Below, piece after piece: positions 34,801 to 43,619 of a DNA stretch of 64,000 bases; the stretch's first letter is position 1, and every line of letters starts with the position of its first letter. Where the stretch lies: assembly GCF_026168515.1 (NCBI RefSeq), contig NZ_CP093443.1, forward strand, positions 2,170,001 through 2,234,000. The letters are read 5' to 3'. The notes beneath the pieces were generated by a model, which saw only the letters and a program-made list of their open reading frames with translations, searched no databases and was not told the DNA's origin. The position numbers and the translations under genes are program-made. The stretch is from Brevibacterium spongiae. GTDB lineage: Bacteria > Actinomycetota > Actinomycetes > Actinomycetales > Brevibacteriaceae.

Positions 34801-36531
34801 GCGGCCGATGCCCGCGGACATGCTCGTGACGATGTCTTCGCGGATGGAGTCCAAGGGCGGATTCGTCACCTGCGCGAAGTTCTGGTGGAAATGGTCGAAG
34901 AGCAGTCGCGGGCGGGTGCTCAGGGCGGCGATCGCTGTGTCGCTGCCCATCGCGCCCAGGGGTTCGGCCCCGGTTTCGGCCATCGGCCCGATGAGCACCC
35001 GCAGCTCCTCTTCCGTGTAGCCGAAGGTCCGCTGACGACGGCGCACCGAGGACTGCGGGTGGCTGACGTGGACACGGGTGGGCAGATCGGCCAGGCGTGT
35101 CGAGCATTCGGACACCCAGTCACGATAGGGGTGTTCGGTGGCCAGACGGTTCTTGATCTCCGTATCGGAGATGATGCGGCCCTCTTCGACGTCGACGAGG
35201 AACATTCGGCCCGGGGTGAGTCGGCCGCGCGCAGTGATCTCGGCTTCGGGCAGGTCGACGACGCCGGCTTCGCTGGCGAGGACCACGGTGTCGTCGGTCA
35301 TCACGTAGCGGGCCGGGCGCAGTCCGTTGCGGTCGAGCACGGCTCCGGCGAGGCGTCCGTCGGTGAACGAGACGCAGGCCGGTCCGTCCCACGGCTCCAT
35401 GAGCAGCGAGTGGTATTCGTAGAAGGCGCGCCGGTCATCGCCCATTGCCGGGTTGTTCTCCCAGGCTTCGGGGATCATCATGAGCATCGCCTGCGGCAGT
35501 GAGCGCCCCGAGGCGACCATGAGTTCGAGCACGGCGTTGAAGGACGCGGAATCCGAGGCTCCGGCCGGAATGATCGGAAGAATGCGTTCGATCCCGGAGT
35601 CGGTTCCGGGCACCGGGGATTCGAGGAGTTCGCTGACGAGCGCTGATTCCCTCGCCTGCATCCAGTTGCGGTTGCCGCGCACCGTGTTGATCTCACCGTT
35701 GTGAGCGATCGTGCCGAACGGCTGAGCGAGCTGCCAGGAGGGGAAGGTGTTCGTCGAGAACCGGGAGTGGACCAGCGCGATGGCCGACGTCAGGCGCTCA
35801 TCGCGCAGCTCGGTGTAGAAGGCGTCGAGTTGGCCGGTCGAGAGCATGCCTTTGATCGTCAGTGTCGTCGGCGACAGGGACGGGAAGTACAGACCCGCAT
35901 TGTCGAGTCGTTTGCGCACGATATAGGACCGGCGCGCAAGATCGGAGTCATCGCGCAGCGGATGATCGGGGTGGGCTGAGAAGAACACGTGGCGCATCGT
36001 CGGCATGGTCGCTCGGGCGATCTCGCCGAGGACGGAAGGGTCGACGGGCACGTCGCGCACCGCCAGCACCTGCAGGCCCTCTTCGGCGGCAGTGGTGTGA
36101 AGCAGGGCCTCCTGATCAGGTGCGACCGGTTCGGACGACACCGGGGTCTCGGTCGCGGCGTTGAGTGCGACGGTGGTCGCGTTGAGGTCGGTCGAGTAGT
36201 CCTGGGCGAAGAAGCCGATGCCCATGGCGTAGTCGCCGGGACGGGGAAGTGCGATTCCGGATGCGGCGAGCTCTTCGGCGAAGTAGGCGTGCGGAATCTG
36301 GATGGTGATGCCCGCACCGTCTCCGGTGCCTTCGTCAGATCCGATTCCGCCTCGGTGCTCGAGACGCCGCAGAGCGTCGAGCGCCTGTTCGATGACCTGG
36401 TGGTCGGCTCCCCCGCGGTAACGGGCGATGAGGGCGAGTCCGCAGGCGTCGTGTTCGAGGGCGGGATCGTAGAGACCGATTCGGCCCGGCGGTGCCGGTC
36501 GTTTCTGGGTCGCTGACGCGATGTCGTTCAT
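31837..36531 (-). CDS. gltB: Glutamate synthase, large subunit
   Basis: Converts glutamine and 2-oxoglutarate to two glutamates. 1564 residues with the standard domains: class II amidotransferase (about 30-430), central domain, FMN-binding synthase domain (about 830-1200) and C-terminal beta-helix (about 1280-1530). The nucleophile is Cys30 in EHDACGLALIARY, so a 29-residue propeptide must be removed. The 3Fe-4S motif CIMMRVCHKDTCPVG and TGGTAVILGPTGRNFAAGMSG in the beta-helix are clear. GAGAAGG is 6 nt before the ATG. A palindrome overlaps the predicted transcription start. Confidence 0.98.
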   Translation of the reverse strand: MNDIASATQKRPAPPGRIGLYDPALEHDACGLALIARYRGGADHQVIEQALDALRRLEHRGGIGSDEGTGDGAGITIQIPHAYFAEELAASGIALPRPGDYAMGIGFFAQDYSTDLNATTVALNAATETPVSSEPVAPDQEALLHTTAAEEGLQVLAVRDVPVDPSVLGEIARATMPTMRHVFFSAHPDHPLRDDSDLARRSYIVRKRLDNAGLYFPSLSPTTLTIKGMLSTGQLDAFYTELRDERLTSAIALVHSRFSTNTFPSWQLAQPFGTIAHNGEINTVRGNRNWMQARESALVSELLESPVPGTDSGIERILPIIPAGASDSASFNAVLELMVASGRSLPQAMLMMIPEAWENNPAMGDDRRAFYEYHSLLMEPWDGPACVSFTDGRLAGAVLDRNGLRPARYVMTDDTVVLASEAGVVDLPEAEITARGRLTPGRMFLVDVEEGRIISDTEIKNRLATEHPYRDWVSECSTRLADLPTRVHVSHPQSSVRRRQRTFGYTEEELRVLIGPMAETGAEPLGAMGSDTAIAALSTRPRLLFDHFHQNFAQVTNPPLDSIREDIVTSMSAGIGREGNLLCSDRPDSTHILLERPVIDNDELTAIAHLGGDRLGADITTPSVTLSGLYPVAAGAEAMAERIAELCQEASAAVAAGAVFLILTDRESNSEYAPIPSLLLTSALHHHLVRERSRTQVSIIVEAGDVREVHHAATLVSFGASAVNPYLAMESAEDLVRSGRILGISEETAVANVLTALNRGLLKIMSKMGISTVQSYHGAQTFEALGLADSLVEEHFASTPHQLGGKTLSDIAVETTARHADAYRDDHPRPAHRNLLVGGEYQWRREGPGHLFNPETIFKLQHSTATGRFDIFQQYTRAVDEQSAELMTLRGLFDLVPVESGPIDIDEVEPAEAIMRRFSTGAMSYGSLSAEAHETLAIAMNRIGGKSNTGEGGEDTERLLDPQRRSAIKQIASGRFGVTSHYLSAADDLQIKMAQGAKPGEGGQLPGEKVYPWIAKTRHATPGVGLISPPPHHDIYSIEDLAQLIHDLGRANESARVHVKLVSGIGVGTVAAGVAKAGADVVLISGHDGGTGASPLNSLKHAGTPWELGLAEAQQTLVLNGLRERISVQVDGQLKTGRDVIIAALLGAEEFGFATTALVVSGCIMMRVCHKDTCPVGVATQNPQLRERFHGQADHVVNFFTFIAEEVRGYLAQLGLRSLDEAIGAVERLRIDEQRAAASGLDLDLAPILTVPTDIHGDTASVRTSGNRSPREFAGELDLELLQQAEDAIIAGSPIEITTQVENTHRSVGTLLGHRVTTAHGGSGLPTGTVRVRLHGTAGQSLGAFLPHGVSIDLRGDANDYVGKGLSGGTISVAPHPENPNRPEHNVIAGNVIGYGATSGSLFLSGTVGERFLVRNSGAEAVVEGIGDHGLEYMTGGTAVILGPTGRNFAAGMSGGTAYVLDFNPSRLNPKERAAGVFRFGGLGVTDTEVLERLLAAHVEATGSPLADELLAGLHRGQDVLSRFTKIIPVAYARVKDIQDEITAGGEAADSEQAWQTILEAAHG

Positions 36532-36623
36532 ATGCTGCCTTCTCGGTGTGGTTCGACCTGTCGAAAAGACGGCGCTGTCCTCTGCGGCCTGGGCGTACCC
36601 GAAAGCTTCCCCTCCGGGCTCGT

Positions 36624-36643
36624 CTGTGAGATCGCTCTCACAG
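36624..36643. promoter_or_regulatory. Palindrome at the gltB transcription start, candidate operator
   Basis: CTGTGAGA-TCGC-TCTCACAG, a perfect 8-bp inverted repeat with a 4-nt centre, 93-112 nt before the gltB ATG and immediately after the likely -10 box. It has no T tract so a terminator for the upstream gene is less likely. It does not match the GlnR or AmtR sites I know. Confidence 0.45.
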
Positions 36644-36647
36644 CCGG

Positions 36648-36674
36648 AGTATCAACTTACACCCTGTGCAACAA
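36648..36674 (-). promoter_or_regulatory. Putative gltBD promoter
   Basis: TTGTTG (36674-36669) and GATACT (36653-36648) on the minus strand, 15-16 bp apart. The start would fall inside the adjoining palindrome. Confidence 0.45.
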
Positions 36675-36717
36675 TTTTTGAAAATGGGGAAAGGAACGAA
36701 GTGCGAACCAATTCGTC

Positions 36718-37869
36718 TCAGCGCTCGGACGGACCCGCTGTGTTCTGCGGTCGGTCCGGCCCTGCTTCCGCCCGCGATTCGGTCCCGGAGGCACCACGAA
36801 CGTCGGGCCCTGAGGCACCACGGACATCGGCCCCGGACGCACCCCTCACGTCGGGCACGATCGAGATCGCCGAGGTGACCGCTCCGAAGAATCCGAAGCT
36901 GTGACGACCGCTGAGGTCGATGCCCGACTCTTCCTCGGCAGCACCGGCCGCATCGGCAGCACCGGCCGCGCTGGCGGATTCCACACCGGCCGCACCGGCC
37001 GGTTCCGCGCCGGCGCTCTGCCGAGGGCCGGCGTCCGCGTCGGCCTGCGGGGTCGCAGGAATCTGCTGTGGATGGACGGGCACGCCGGCAGCGTCGATAT
37101 TGGCCGCGTTGACCTCGAAGGTGTGCTTGCCGCGCCGATGGCGACGCAGCAGCGTGCGGGCGCCATGGGTATAGACGCCAGTCTCCTGGGTGCGATGTCG
37201 CAGACGGGAGACGACGATCCAGACGAACCCGACGAGCAGTGTCGCCACCGCCGTCCAGACGTTGAGCGGCAGGCCGAGGAGCAGTCGGGCGGTCTCGGCG
37301 GCCGGGGTGCCGATGCGCAGGGCCTCGAGCAGGATCCGGCCGAGTCCGAACAGGACGAGGTAGAGGGCGAAGACCTGCCCATAGCCGAGCCGCAGCCGTT
37401 TGGCCACGACGATGAGGACGATGCAGGCCAACAGATTCCACACCGATTCGGCCAGCACCGTGGCAAGTTCGAGTCGTCCGTCGAACCAGTCGCTGAAGGC
37501 CCCGGCGACATGGCCGAGGATGAGACCGGGAGCGACGGAGTCGAGCAGCGGCAGAAAGCGGATCCCCTGGTAACGGGTGAGCACCCACACGGAGACCAGT
37601 CCGAGGATGAGGGCACCCCAGAAGCTGAAGCCGCCGTCCCAGAGGGCGAGGAGCCGCAAGGGACTGCCGCCGGACCCGAAGTACGTGTCAGGAGCCGAGA
37701 GCACATGCCCGATGCGTCCGCCGACGATGGCGGCGGGCACACCGATGACCGTGATCGCCCACAGGTCGCCCTTATGACCGCCGCGGGCACGCCACTGGAT
37801 GCCCGTCATCCACAGGGCGAGTCCGAGTCCGAGGACGGTGAAGACGAGCCAAGCCGGACTGAAGCTCAT
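36718..37869 (-). CDS. lgt: Lgt-like membrane protein with degenerate catalytic site
   Basis: 383 residues in the usual lgt position after trpA. Residues about 1-240 are a seven-helix Lgt-type domain: VGGRIGHVLS and LWDGGFSFWG align with the Lgt motifs, and LGRILLEALR keeps the C-terminal Arg/Glu pattern. However the conserved His in SFHGG is Trp, and the GRxxNFIN-x-E signature is replaced by GHVAGAFSDWFDGR, so key transferase residues are missing. Residues 250-383 are a cytoplasmic Ala/Pro-rich tail ending in three DVRGASG repeats. The ATG forms an ATGA overlap with trpA. It may be an inactive or specialised paralogue; acting as the main prolipoprotein transferase is doubtful. Confidence 0.75.
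   Translation of the reverse strand: MSFSPAWLVFTVLGLGLALWMTGIQWRARGGHKGDLWAITVIGVPAAIVGGRIGHVLSAPDTYFGSGGSPLRLLALWDGGFSFWGALILGLVSVWVLTRYQGIRFLPLLDSVAPGLILGHVAGAFSDWFDGRLELATVLAESVWNLLACIVLIVVAKRLRLGYGQVFALYLVLFGLGRILLEALRIGTPAAETARLLLGLPLNVWTAVATLLVGFVWIVVSRLRHRTQETGVYTHGARTLLRRHRRGKHTFEVNAANIDAAGVPVHPQQIPATPQADADAGPRQSAGAEPAGAAGVESASAAGAADAAGAAEEESGIDLSGRHSFGFFGAVTSAISIVPDVRGASGADVRGASGPDVRGASGTESRAEAGPDRPQNTAGPSER
36784..36852 (-). repeat. Three DVRGASG repeats in the Lgt-like tail
   Basis: Three copies of a 24-bp unit encoding D-V-R-G-A-S-G plus one variable residue at the C-terminus of the Lgt-like protein. The DNA copies differ at several third positions. Confidence 0.8.
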
Positions 37870-38657
37870 GCACACCCTTCGGCGAGCTCTGCGGCGAGAC
37901 GGCCCAGCCCGGGCACGCCGTCGGCGTCGAGCGCACGGACGAGGGCGGAGCCGACGATGACACCGTCGGCGTATTCGGCGACTTCGGCGGCCTGCTCGCG
38001 AGAGGACACGCCGAGTCCGACGCAGGCGCGTTCGGCGCCGGCTTCCTTCAGACGGGCGACGAGGTCGCGGGCATGGGAGTCGACTTCGGAACGGACGCCG
38101 GTGACGCCCATCGTCGACGCGGCATAGACGAATCCGCGGGTGCCGGAGACGATCGTCGCGAGCCGTTCGGGCGTCGACGACGGCGCGGCGAGGAAGATGC
38201 GGTCGAGGTCGTACTCGTCGGAGGCGGCCAGCCAGTCTCCGGCCTCATCGGGGATGAGATCGGGGGTGATGATTCCGCCGCCGCCGGCCGCATCGAGGTC
38301 GCGGGCGAAGTCACGCACACCGTATTGCAGGACGAGGTTCCAGTAGCTCATGACCACTGCGGTGCCGCCGGCGTCGGCGATCGCCTCGACGGCCCTGAAT
38401 ACGTCTTTCGTGCGCACTCCGGCCTCGAGGGCCGCCTCGGCGGCGCGTTGGATGACGGGGCCGTCCATTCCGGGATCGGAGTACGGCACCCCGACCTCGA
38501 CGATGTCGACGCCGTTGCGGACGAGTTCGACCATGGCCTCGATCGATCCCTCGACGCTGGGAAAGCCGACGGGCAGGTAGCCGATGAGGGCGGCCTTGCG
38601 TCCGGCCTCGGCGACGGAATCGAGAGTCGTGCCTGTGCGTGGACCGGAGTGCGTCAT
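37866..38657 (-). CDS. trpA: Tryptophan synthase, alpha subunit
   Basis: Cleaves indole-3-glycerol phosphate to indole. 263 residues, TIM barrel. Catalytic acids are Glu54 ([12 protein letters not shown]) and Asp65 (GMDGPVIQ); the phosphate-binding segment GVTGVRSE and the final [12 protein letters not shown] are present. The start overlaps the trpB stop by 4 bp and the stop overlaps the next start by 4 bp, so this stretch is translationally coupled. Confidence 0.97.
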   Translation of the reverse strand: MTHSGPRTGTTLDSVAEAGRKAALIGYLPVGFPSVEGSIEAMVELVRNGVDIVEVGVPYSDPGMDGPVIQRAAEAALEAGVRTKDVFRAVEAIADAGGTAVVMSYWNLVLQYGVRDFARDLDAAGGGGIITPDLIPDEAGDWLAASDEYDLDRIFLAAPSSTPERLATIVSGTRGFVYAASTMGVTGVRSEVDSHARDLVARLKEAGAERACVGLGVSSREQAAEVAEYADGVIVGSALVRALDADGVPGLGRLAAELAEGCA

Positions 38658-39868
38658 ACCTGCACCGCCCCTTCATCGATGTAGTCGAACCATTTGGCGG
38701 CTGTGGTCATGTCCTTGTCGCCGCGGCCGGAGAGATTGACGAGCAGAACTGCGTCCGGTCCGAGTTCACGACCGACCTTCATCGCTCCTGCCAGGGCGTG
38801 AGCGGATTCGATCGCGGGGATGATGCCTTCGGTGCGTGAGAGCAGCCGCATGGCCTCCATCGCCTCGTCGTCGACGATGGGTTCGTAGGTCACCCGCCCC
38901 GTGTCGTGGAGGTGTGAGTGTTCGGGACCGACCGAGGGGTAGTCGAGACCGGCCGACACCGAGTGTGAGGCCTGCGTCTGTCCATCGGAGTCCTGGAGGA
39001 TGTAGGTCGCCGAACCGTGGAGGACACCGGGTCGGCCCCCGGAGAACCGGGCGGCGTGATGACCGGAGTCGATTCCTTCGCCGCCGGCTTCGAAGCCGTA
39101 GATCTTCACATCAGCGTCGCCGAGGAACGCTGCGAAGAGACCCATCGCGTTCGATCCTCCGCCGACGCAGGCGCACACGGCGTCCGGCAGCCGTCCGGCC
39201 GCCTCGACGATCTGCTCGCGGGCTTCGACGCCGATGACGTTCTGGAACGAGCGGACCATCGCGGGGAACGGGTGGGGGCCGGCCACGGTGCCGATGACGT
39301 AGTGGGTTGCCTGCACATTGGCCACCCAGTCGCGCATGGCTTCGTTCATCGCGTCCTTGAGCGTGCGGGTGCCGTTGGTCACGGCGTTGACCGTGGCTCC
39401 GAGCAGACGCATGCGAGCGACGTTGAGGGCCTGCCGCTGGGTGTCTTCCTCACCCATGTAGACCTCGCACTCCATGTCGAGCAGGGCCGCTGCGGTCGCG
39501 GTCGCGACACCGTGCTGTCCGGCTCCGGTCTCGGCGATGAGGCGGGTCTTGCCCATGCGCTTGGCCAGCAGAGCCTGGGCCAGGGCGTTGTTGATCTTGT
39601 GGCTGCCCGTGTGATTGAGGTCCTCGCGTTTGAGGAACACTCGTGCTCCTCCGCAGTGCTGGGCGAACCTGGCGGCCTCGGTCAGCAGTGAGGGGCGGCC
39701 GATGTAGCTGCGCTGCAGGTCGAGGAGCTCCTCGGTGAAGGCCGGGTCGACCTGGGATTTGAGCCATGTCTCTTCGATCTCATCGAGGGCGGGGATCAGG
39801 GCTTCGGGGATGAACCTGCCTCCGAACGCGCCGAAGTACGGTCCGGTCTCCTGGCTCACATCGGTCAT
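38654..39868 (-). CDS. trpB: Tryptophan synthase, beta subunit
   Basis: PLP enzyme joining indole and serine to make tryptophan. 404 residues. PLP lysine is Lys91 in [13 protein letters not shown], the phosphate loop is [10 protein letters not shown], and the monovalent-cation loop and C-terminal HALAGA segment are intact. A GAAGGA site lies 5 nt before the ATG. It is separated from trpC by a 141-bp spacer with hairpins, unlike the overlapping junctions elsewhere in the operon. Confidence 0.98.
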   Translation of the reverse strand: MTDVSQETGPYFGAFGGRFIPEALIPALDEIEETWLKSQVDPAFTEELLDLQRSYIGRPSLLTEAARFAQHCGGARVFLKREDLNHTGSHKINNALAQALLAKRMGKTRLIAETGAGQHGVATATAAALLDMECEVYMGEEDTQRQALNVARMRLLGATVNAVTNGTRTLKDAMNEAMRDWVANVQATHYVIGTVAGPHPFPAMVRSFQNVIGVEAREQIVEAAGRLPDAVCACVGGGSNAMGLFAAFLGDADVKIYGFEAGGEGIDSGHHAARFSGGRPGVLHGSATYILQDSDGQTQASHSVSAGLDYPSVGPEHSHLHDTGRVTYEPIVDDEAMEAMRLLSRTEGIIPAIESAHALAGAMKVGRELGPDAVLLVNLSGRGDKDMTTAAKWFDYIDEGAVQV

Positions 39869-39921
39869 TGCGGTCCTTCTCGATCTCCTCGTGGTCTCGT
39901 CCGGTTGGGGCCGGGCTCGTT

Positions 39922-39999
39922 TCGAGGTCGGGCCTCGACCGGACGATGGCCGAATGGGTGCGGTATTGCCTCATCGTCGGCCACATCAGGCGGCCGACG
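39922..39999 (-). promoter_or_regulatory. Hairpins in the trpC-trpB spacer
   Basis: Two stems on the minus-strand RNA: an 8-bp stem CGTCGGCC/GGCCGACG (39975-39999, 9-nt loop) and a 6-bp stem TCGAGG/CCTCGA (39922-39938, 5-nt loop). Neither is followed by a T tract. They may be a partial terminator or processing site between trpC and trpB; no tryptophan-rich leader peptide was found. Confidence 0.35.
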
Positions 40000-40009
40000 C
40001 GGGCAGGGT

Positions 40010-40807
40010 TCAGGATGCGGACACTGCGCGGCGCTGACGGCCGATGGCGGTGTACTCCTCGACCGCGGCCTGCGGACGGCCGCCGGTGACGAGGGCTTCG
40101 CCGACGAGGACGAGGTCGGCCCCGGCATCGGCGTACTTCGCGACCTCGGTGCCTCCGGCCACGCCGGATTCGGCGACGAGGGTGCAGCCAGCGGGTGCGA
40201 GTTCGGCCAAGGGGGCGAATCGGTCCGTATCGACGCTCAGATCTTTGAGGTTGCGGGTGTTGACTCCGATGAGCCGCGCATCGAGTCCGGCCGCGACCTC
40301 GAGTTCCTCACGATTGTGGGTCTCGACGAGTGCGGTCATGCCGAGTTCGGCGGCCAGGGCGTGGAAGTCGCGCAGCTGCACCGGGTCGAGGGCGGCGACG
40401 ATGAGCAGCACGAGGTCTGCTCCATGGGCCCGGGCCTCGTAGAACTGGTACTCGTCGACCATGAAGTCCTTGCGCAGGACCGGGATGTCGACGGCTGCGC
40501 GCACCGAGTCGAGATCGGCGAGGCTGCCGTTGAACCGGCGGGCCTCGGTGAGCACGCTGATGGCGTGGGCTCCCCCGGCCGCGTAGAGCCCGGCCAGGGT
40601 GCCGGGGTCCGGGATATGGGCGAGGTCGCCGCGCGAGGGCGACTTCCTCTTGACCTCGGCGATGACTCCGAATTCGACGTCGAGGTCGAAGCTGCGGACG
40701 GGAGCGGCCGCCTCGGCGCGCGCGATGATCTCATTCAGCGGCACCTCGTTCCGGCGTGTCTGCAGATCCTCGCGCACGCCGGAGACGATGTCGGACAGAA
40801 CCGTCAT
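40010..40807 (-). CDS. trpC: Indole-3-glycerol-phosphate synthase
   Basis: Closes the indole ring in tryptophan synthesis. 265 residues, TIM barrel. Motifs: FGVIAEVKRKSPSRGDLA (catalytic Lys), VLTEARRFNGSLADL, PVLRKDFMVDEYQFYEARAHGAD, GVNTRNLKDLSVD and AESGVAG. The ATG forms a 4-bp overlap with the small membrane gene upstream. A separate trpF is not present nearby; actinobacteria normally use the dual-function HisA/PriA isomerase for that step. Confidence 0.97.
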   Translation of the reverse strand: MTVLSDIVSGVREDLQTRRNEVPLNEIIARAEAAAPVRSFDLDVEFGVIAEVKRKSPSRGDLAHIPDPGTLAGLYAAGGAHAISVLTEARRFNGSLADLDSVRAAVDIPVLRKDFMVDEYQFYEARAHGADLVLLIVAALDPVQLRDFHALAAELGMTALVETHNREELEVAAGLDARLIGVNTRNLKDLSVDTDRFAPLAELAPAGCTLVAESGVAGGTEVAKYADAGADLVLVGEALVTGGRPQAAVEEYTAIGRQRRAVSAS

Positions 40808-41073
40808 TTGCTCTTCGGCTTGTTGCCCAGACCGACTGCGCGCAGGATCATCCCGACGATGAGGCCGAGCACGACGATGCCGATGGCGACGTAGGTGATC
40901 GTCGGGTTGTGGATGGTGAAGCCCACACAGCCGACGGTGACGCCGATGAGCATGATGATGACGCCGGTCCAACCCGCCACCGAGTTTCCGTGGCCGGGGT
41001 CGGCGATCGCTGCGTAGTCGATCGTGGACTTGTCGAGATCTGAGGCCCCGTTGCGGGCGAGGGACTGCGACAT
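40804..41073 (-). CDS. Small trp-associated membrane protein with HGNS motif
   Basis: 89 residues, two predicted transmembrane helices (about 32-52 and 56-78) preceded by a conserved-looking HGNSVAGW motif and followed by a basic tail NKPKSK. It matches the small HGxxxAxW-type membrane proteins found between trpE and trpC in many actinobacteria (DUF6704-like, from memory). Function unknown. The stop overlaps the trpC start by 4 bp. Confidence 0.8.
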   Translation of the reverse strand: MSQSLARNGASDLDKSTIDYAAIADPGHGNSVAGWTGVIIMLIGVTVGCVGFTIHNPTITYVAIGIVVLGLIVGMILRAVGLGNKPKSK

Positions 41074-41169
41074 GGTGCTCCTTTGAGTGACTGCGTGGCA
41101 CGCGTGTGGAATCTTTCCTCCATTGTGTCACGCTTCTTCTGCCGACCGGACACCGACCCGGTCACAAGG

Positions 41170-41682
41170 TCATTTCGAATCCGGGTCGTCTTCGACGTCC
41201 TCACCTCGGGAGAGGGCGTCCCAGGTGGCGGCCGAGTCGAATTCCTCGCCGCCTGCTTCGGCGGAGCGGGCGTAGCGGTTGGAGTTCGTCCATCGCGCCG
41301 AGGCGGTCGCGACCCAGAGGATGCCGATGACGCCGATGCCGGCGGCCACGGCGGCGATGATCGGCCAGGAGGTCGCTCCCGGCGATGCGGCGGCGGTGAG
41401 GGCGGTGATTCCGTAGCCGATCCCGGCGACCGCGGCGAGCCCGAGCACGACGAAGCGTCCGATCCGGCCGAGCATCGCCGCGAGCAGTCCGGTCACGGCG
41501 ATGATCGCCACGCAGGCTGTAGCGACGGGTGAGGCCTGCGAAGCCGAATCATCGGTGACGGTGGCCACGCCTGCCGGTCCGAGCGTGTCTGACCCGACTC
41601 CGGCCTGCCAGGCAGAGATCGTCAGCGCCCACAGGGCGGCGGCGATGACGAGGACGATGAGGACTCCGCGTGACTTCGACAA
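41170..41682 (-). CDS. Tryptophan-biosynthesis-associated membrane protein
   Basis: 170 residues with four hydrophobic helices (about 7-25, 53-70, 76-98, 105-125), a short extracytoplasmic loop with ALTISAWQAGVG, and an acidic C-terminal tail. It fits the Trp_oprn_chp family (TIGR02234) always found next to trpE in actinobacteria. No function is established; an assembly or transport role is speculation. It starts 7 nt after trpE. Confidence 0.82.
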   Translation of the reverse strand: MSKSRGVLIVLVIAAALWALTISAWQAGVGSDTLGPAGVATVTDDSASQASPVATACVAIIAVTGLLAAMLGRIGRFVVLGLAAVAGIGYGITALTAAASPGATSWPIIAAVAAGIGVIGILWVATASARWTNSNRYARSAEAGGEEFDSAATWDALSRGEDVEDDPDSK

Positions 41683-41689
41683 TGTGAGA

Positions 41690-43273
41690 TCACTCCTGGT
41701 TGGCGGTCGCGCCGCACTCTGGGTCCGCTGCTGCAGTGAGCGCGTTCGCGGCAGCAGCGGCCCGCAGCACTGCCGCGGCTTTGTTCTCGGATTCCTGATA
41801 TTCGGTCTCGGGCACCGAATCGGCGACGAGGCCGCCTCCGGCGTAGACGCTCATCGTGCCCTGCCGGAGCACCCCGGTGCGGATGGCGATCGCGAGGTCG
41901 AGGTCGCCGGTGAAGGACAGATAGCCGACCACTCCGCCGTAGATGCCGCGCCCGATGGGTTCGAGTTCGTCGATGATCTGCAGAGCACGGGGCTTCGGCG
42001 CGCCCGAGAGGGTGCCGGCGGGAAAGGTCGCACGCAGCACGTCGACGGCGCCGATGTCCGGTCGGAGTTCGCCGCGCACTGTCGATGAGATGTGCATGAT
42101 GTGGCTGTAGCGGACGATGTCCATGAAGTCGCTGACGTCGATGGTCCCGGCTTCGCAGACCTTCGCGAGGTCGTTGCGGGCGAGGTCGACGAGCATGAGG
42201 TGCTCGGCCCGTTCCTTCTCATCGGCCAGCAGCTCGCGGGCCAGAGAGTCATCGGCTTCCGGAGTGGCTCCGCGGGGACGCGAACCGGCGATCGGGTGGG
42301 TGACGACCTCTCCGGAGCGGACGGTGACGAGCGCTTCGGGTGAGGACCCGATGATGCTCACCGGCTCTCCCTCGTCGTCGTGGAGGTTGAGCAGGTACAT
42401 GAACGGGCTCGGGTTCGAATGCCGCAGCATCCGGTACACGCTCAGCGGATCGGCAGCACACGGCGTATCGAAGCGCTGCCCGATGACGACCTGGAAGATC
42501 TCGCCGTCGACGATCTCCTGTTTCGCCTGCTCCACCCCATCGAGGTAGACCTGGCGTTCGGTGCGCAGCGTCACCTCGGGGTCGGCCCTGCGGACGTCGA
42601 TGATGTCGGCCGGGCTGGGGCGGCGCAGGCGGTCGAGCATGGAGGTGATGCGTTCGACTCCGGAGGCGTGCGCCTCGTCGATGCCGGCGTCGGTGCCGTT
42701 GACGTTGAAGACGTTGGCCACGAGGGTGACCATGCCCGAATAGTGGTCGTAGACGGCGATGTCGCCGGGGATCATCAGCTGCACCGTCGGCAGGTGGTGC
42801 TCGTTGGGACGTGGGGGTCCGAGGCGTTCGAAGCGGCGGATGATGTCCCAGCCGAAGTATCCGACGAAGCTCGAGACCATCGGCGGCAGCTCGGATTCGT
42901 CGGCTCCCACGGCGAGCAGTTCGAGCGTGGCGGTCACCGCCTCGAGCACATCGCCTTCGGTGGGGATGCCCAGCGGCGGGGTGCCGGTCCAGTCGAAGCC
43001 GTCATCGGTCGAGATCAGGGTGGCCACGGGGGCGGAGCCGATGAAGGAGTACCGGGCCCAGGAGCCTGCGACGGCGGATTCGAAGAGGAAGCTTCCGGGA
43101 CCGCCGTCGGTGAGTTTGCGGTAGAGGCTCAGCGGGGTCTCGGAGTCGGCGAGGACCTGCGTGTGCACGGGCACGAGACGGTGCTGGGCGCCCAGGGCCC
43201 GGAACTGTTCGAGGCTGGGACGGATCGGCAGCCCCTGTGAGCTCGCCGTCGGGTCGGTCGGTTCAGTCGGCAC
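41690..43273 (-). CDS. trpE: Anthranilate synthase component I
   Basis: Makes anthranilate from chorismate with the glutamine amidotransferase TrpG, which is not in this window. 527 residues. The tryptophan feedback site is LLESA-like ([16 protein letters not shown], about 63-78). The catalytic part holds [46 protein letters not shown] and [18 protein letters not shown]. The GTG at 43273 follows GGAAGGA by 6 nt and overlaps the hisI end by 11 bp; upstream extensions are hisI shadow. Confidence 0.96.
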   Translation of the reverse strand: MPTEPTDPTASSQGLPIRPSLEQFRALGAQHRLVPVHTQVLADSETPLSLYRKLTDGGPGSFLFESAVAGSWARYSFIGSAPVATLISTDDGFDWTGTPPLGIPTEGDVLEAVTATLELLAVGADESELPPMVSSFVGYFGWDIIRRFERLGPPRPNEHHLPTVQLMIPGDIAVYDHYSGMVTLVANVFNVNGTDAGIDEAHASGVERITSMLDRLRRPSPADIIDVRRADPEVTLRTERQVYLDGVEQAKQEIVDGEIFQVVIGQRFDTPCAADPLSVYRMLRHSNPSPFMYLLNLHDDEGEPVSIIGSSPEALVTVRSGEVVTHPIAGSRPRGATPEADDSLARELLADEKERAEHLMLVDLARNDLAKVCEAGTIDVSDFMDIVRYSHIMHISSTVRGELRPDIGAVDVLRATFPAGTLSGAPKPRALQIIDELEPIGRGIYGGVVGYLSFTGDLDLAIAIRTGVLRQGTMSVYAGGGLVADSVPETEYQESENKAAAVLRAAAAANALTAAADPECGATANQE

Positions 43274-43619
43274 TGATGGTCCTTCCGGTGAAGCAGGTCG
43301 GGGTGTTCGTATGGCAGGCGGGCCCGGTCTGGTCGACGAGCAGCAGCAGGGCATCGGCGTCGCAGTCGAGGCTGAGTGAGCGCACGTGCTGGACGTGTCC
43401 CGAGGTCTCTCCCTTCACCCAGTATTCCTGTCGGGACCGTGACCAGTAGGTGGCGCGTCGGGTCTCCAGGGTGCGCGAGACCGCCTCGACGTCCATCCAG
43501 GCGACCATGAGCACATCCCGGCTCGTGGCCTCCTGGACGATGACGGGCACGAGGCCATCGGAGTTCGGGCGGATGAGTTCGCGCCAGTTCTCCGGTGTGG
43601 CGTCGACGTCGCGGCTCAT
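43263..43619 (-). CDS. hisI: Phosphoribosyl-AMP cyclohydrolase
   Basis: Third step of histidine synthesis. 118 residues with [38 protein letters not shown] and the metal-binding [20 protein letters not shown]. It is the stand-alone form; the pyrophosphohydrolase is the separate hisE about 5 kb upstream in the same run. The ATG overlaps the hisF stop by 4 bp. Confidence 0.95.
   Translation of the reverse strand: MSRDVDATPENWRELIRPNSDGLVPVIVQEATSRDVLMVAWMDVEAVSRTLETRRATYWSRSRQEYWVKGETSGHVQHVRSLSLDCDADALLLLVDQTGPACHTNTPTCFTGRTISAD

Noticed and set aside
39780..39986. Possible trp leader peptide in the trpC-trpB spacer.
   Set aside because: The frame has a single early Trp codon, extends into trpB and has no terminator/antiterminator pair, so attenuation by a leader peptide is not supported.
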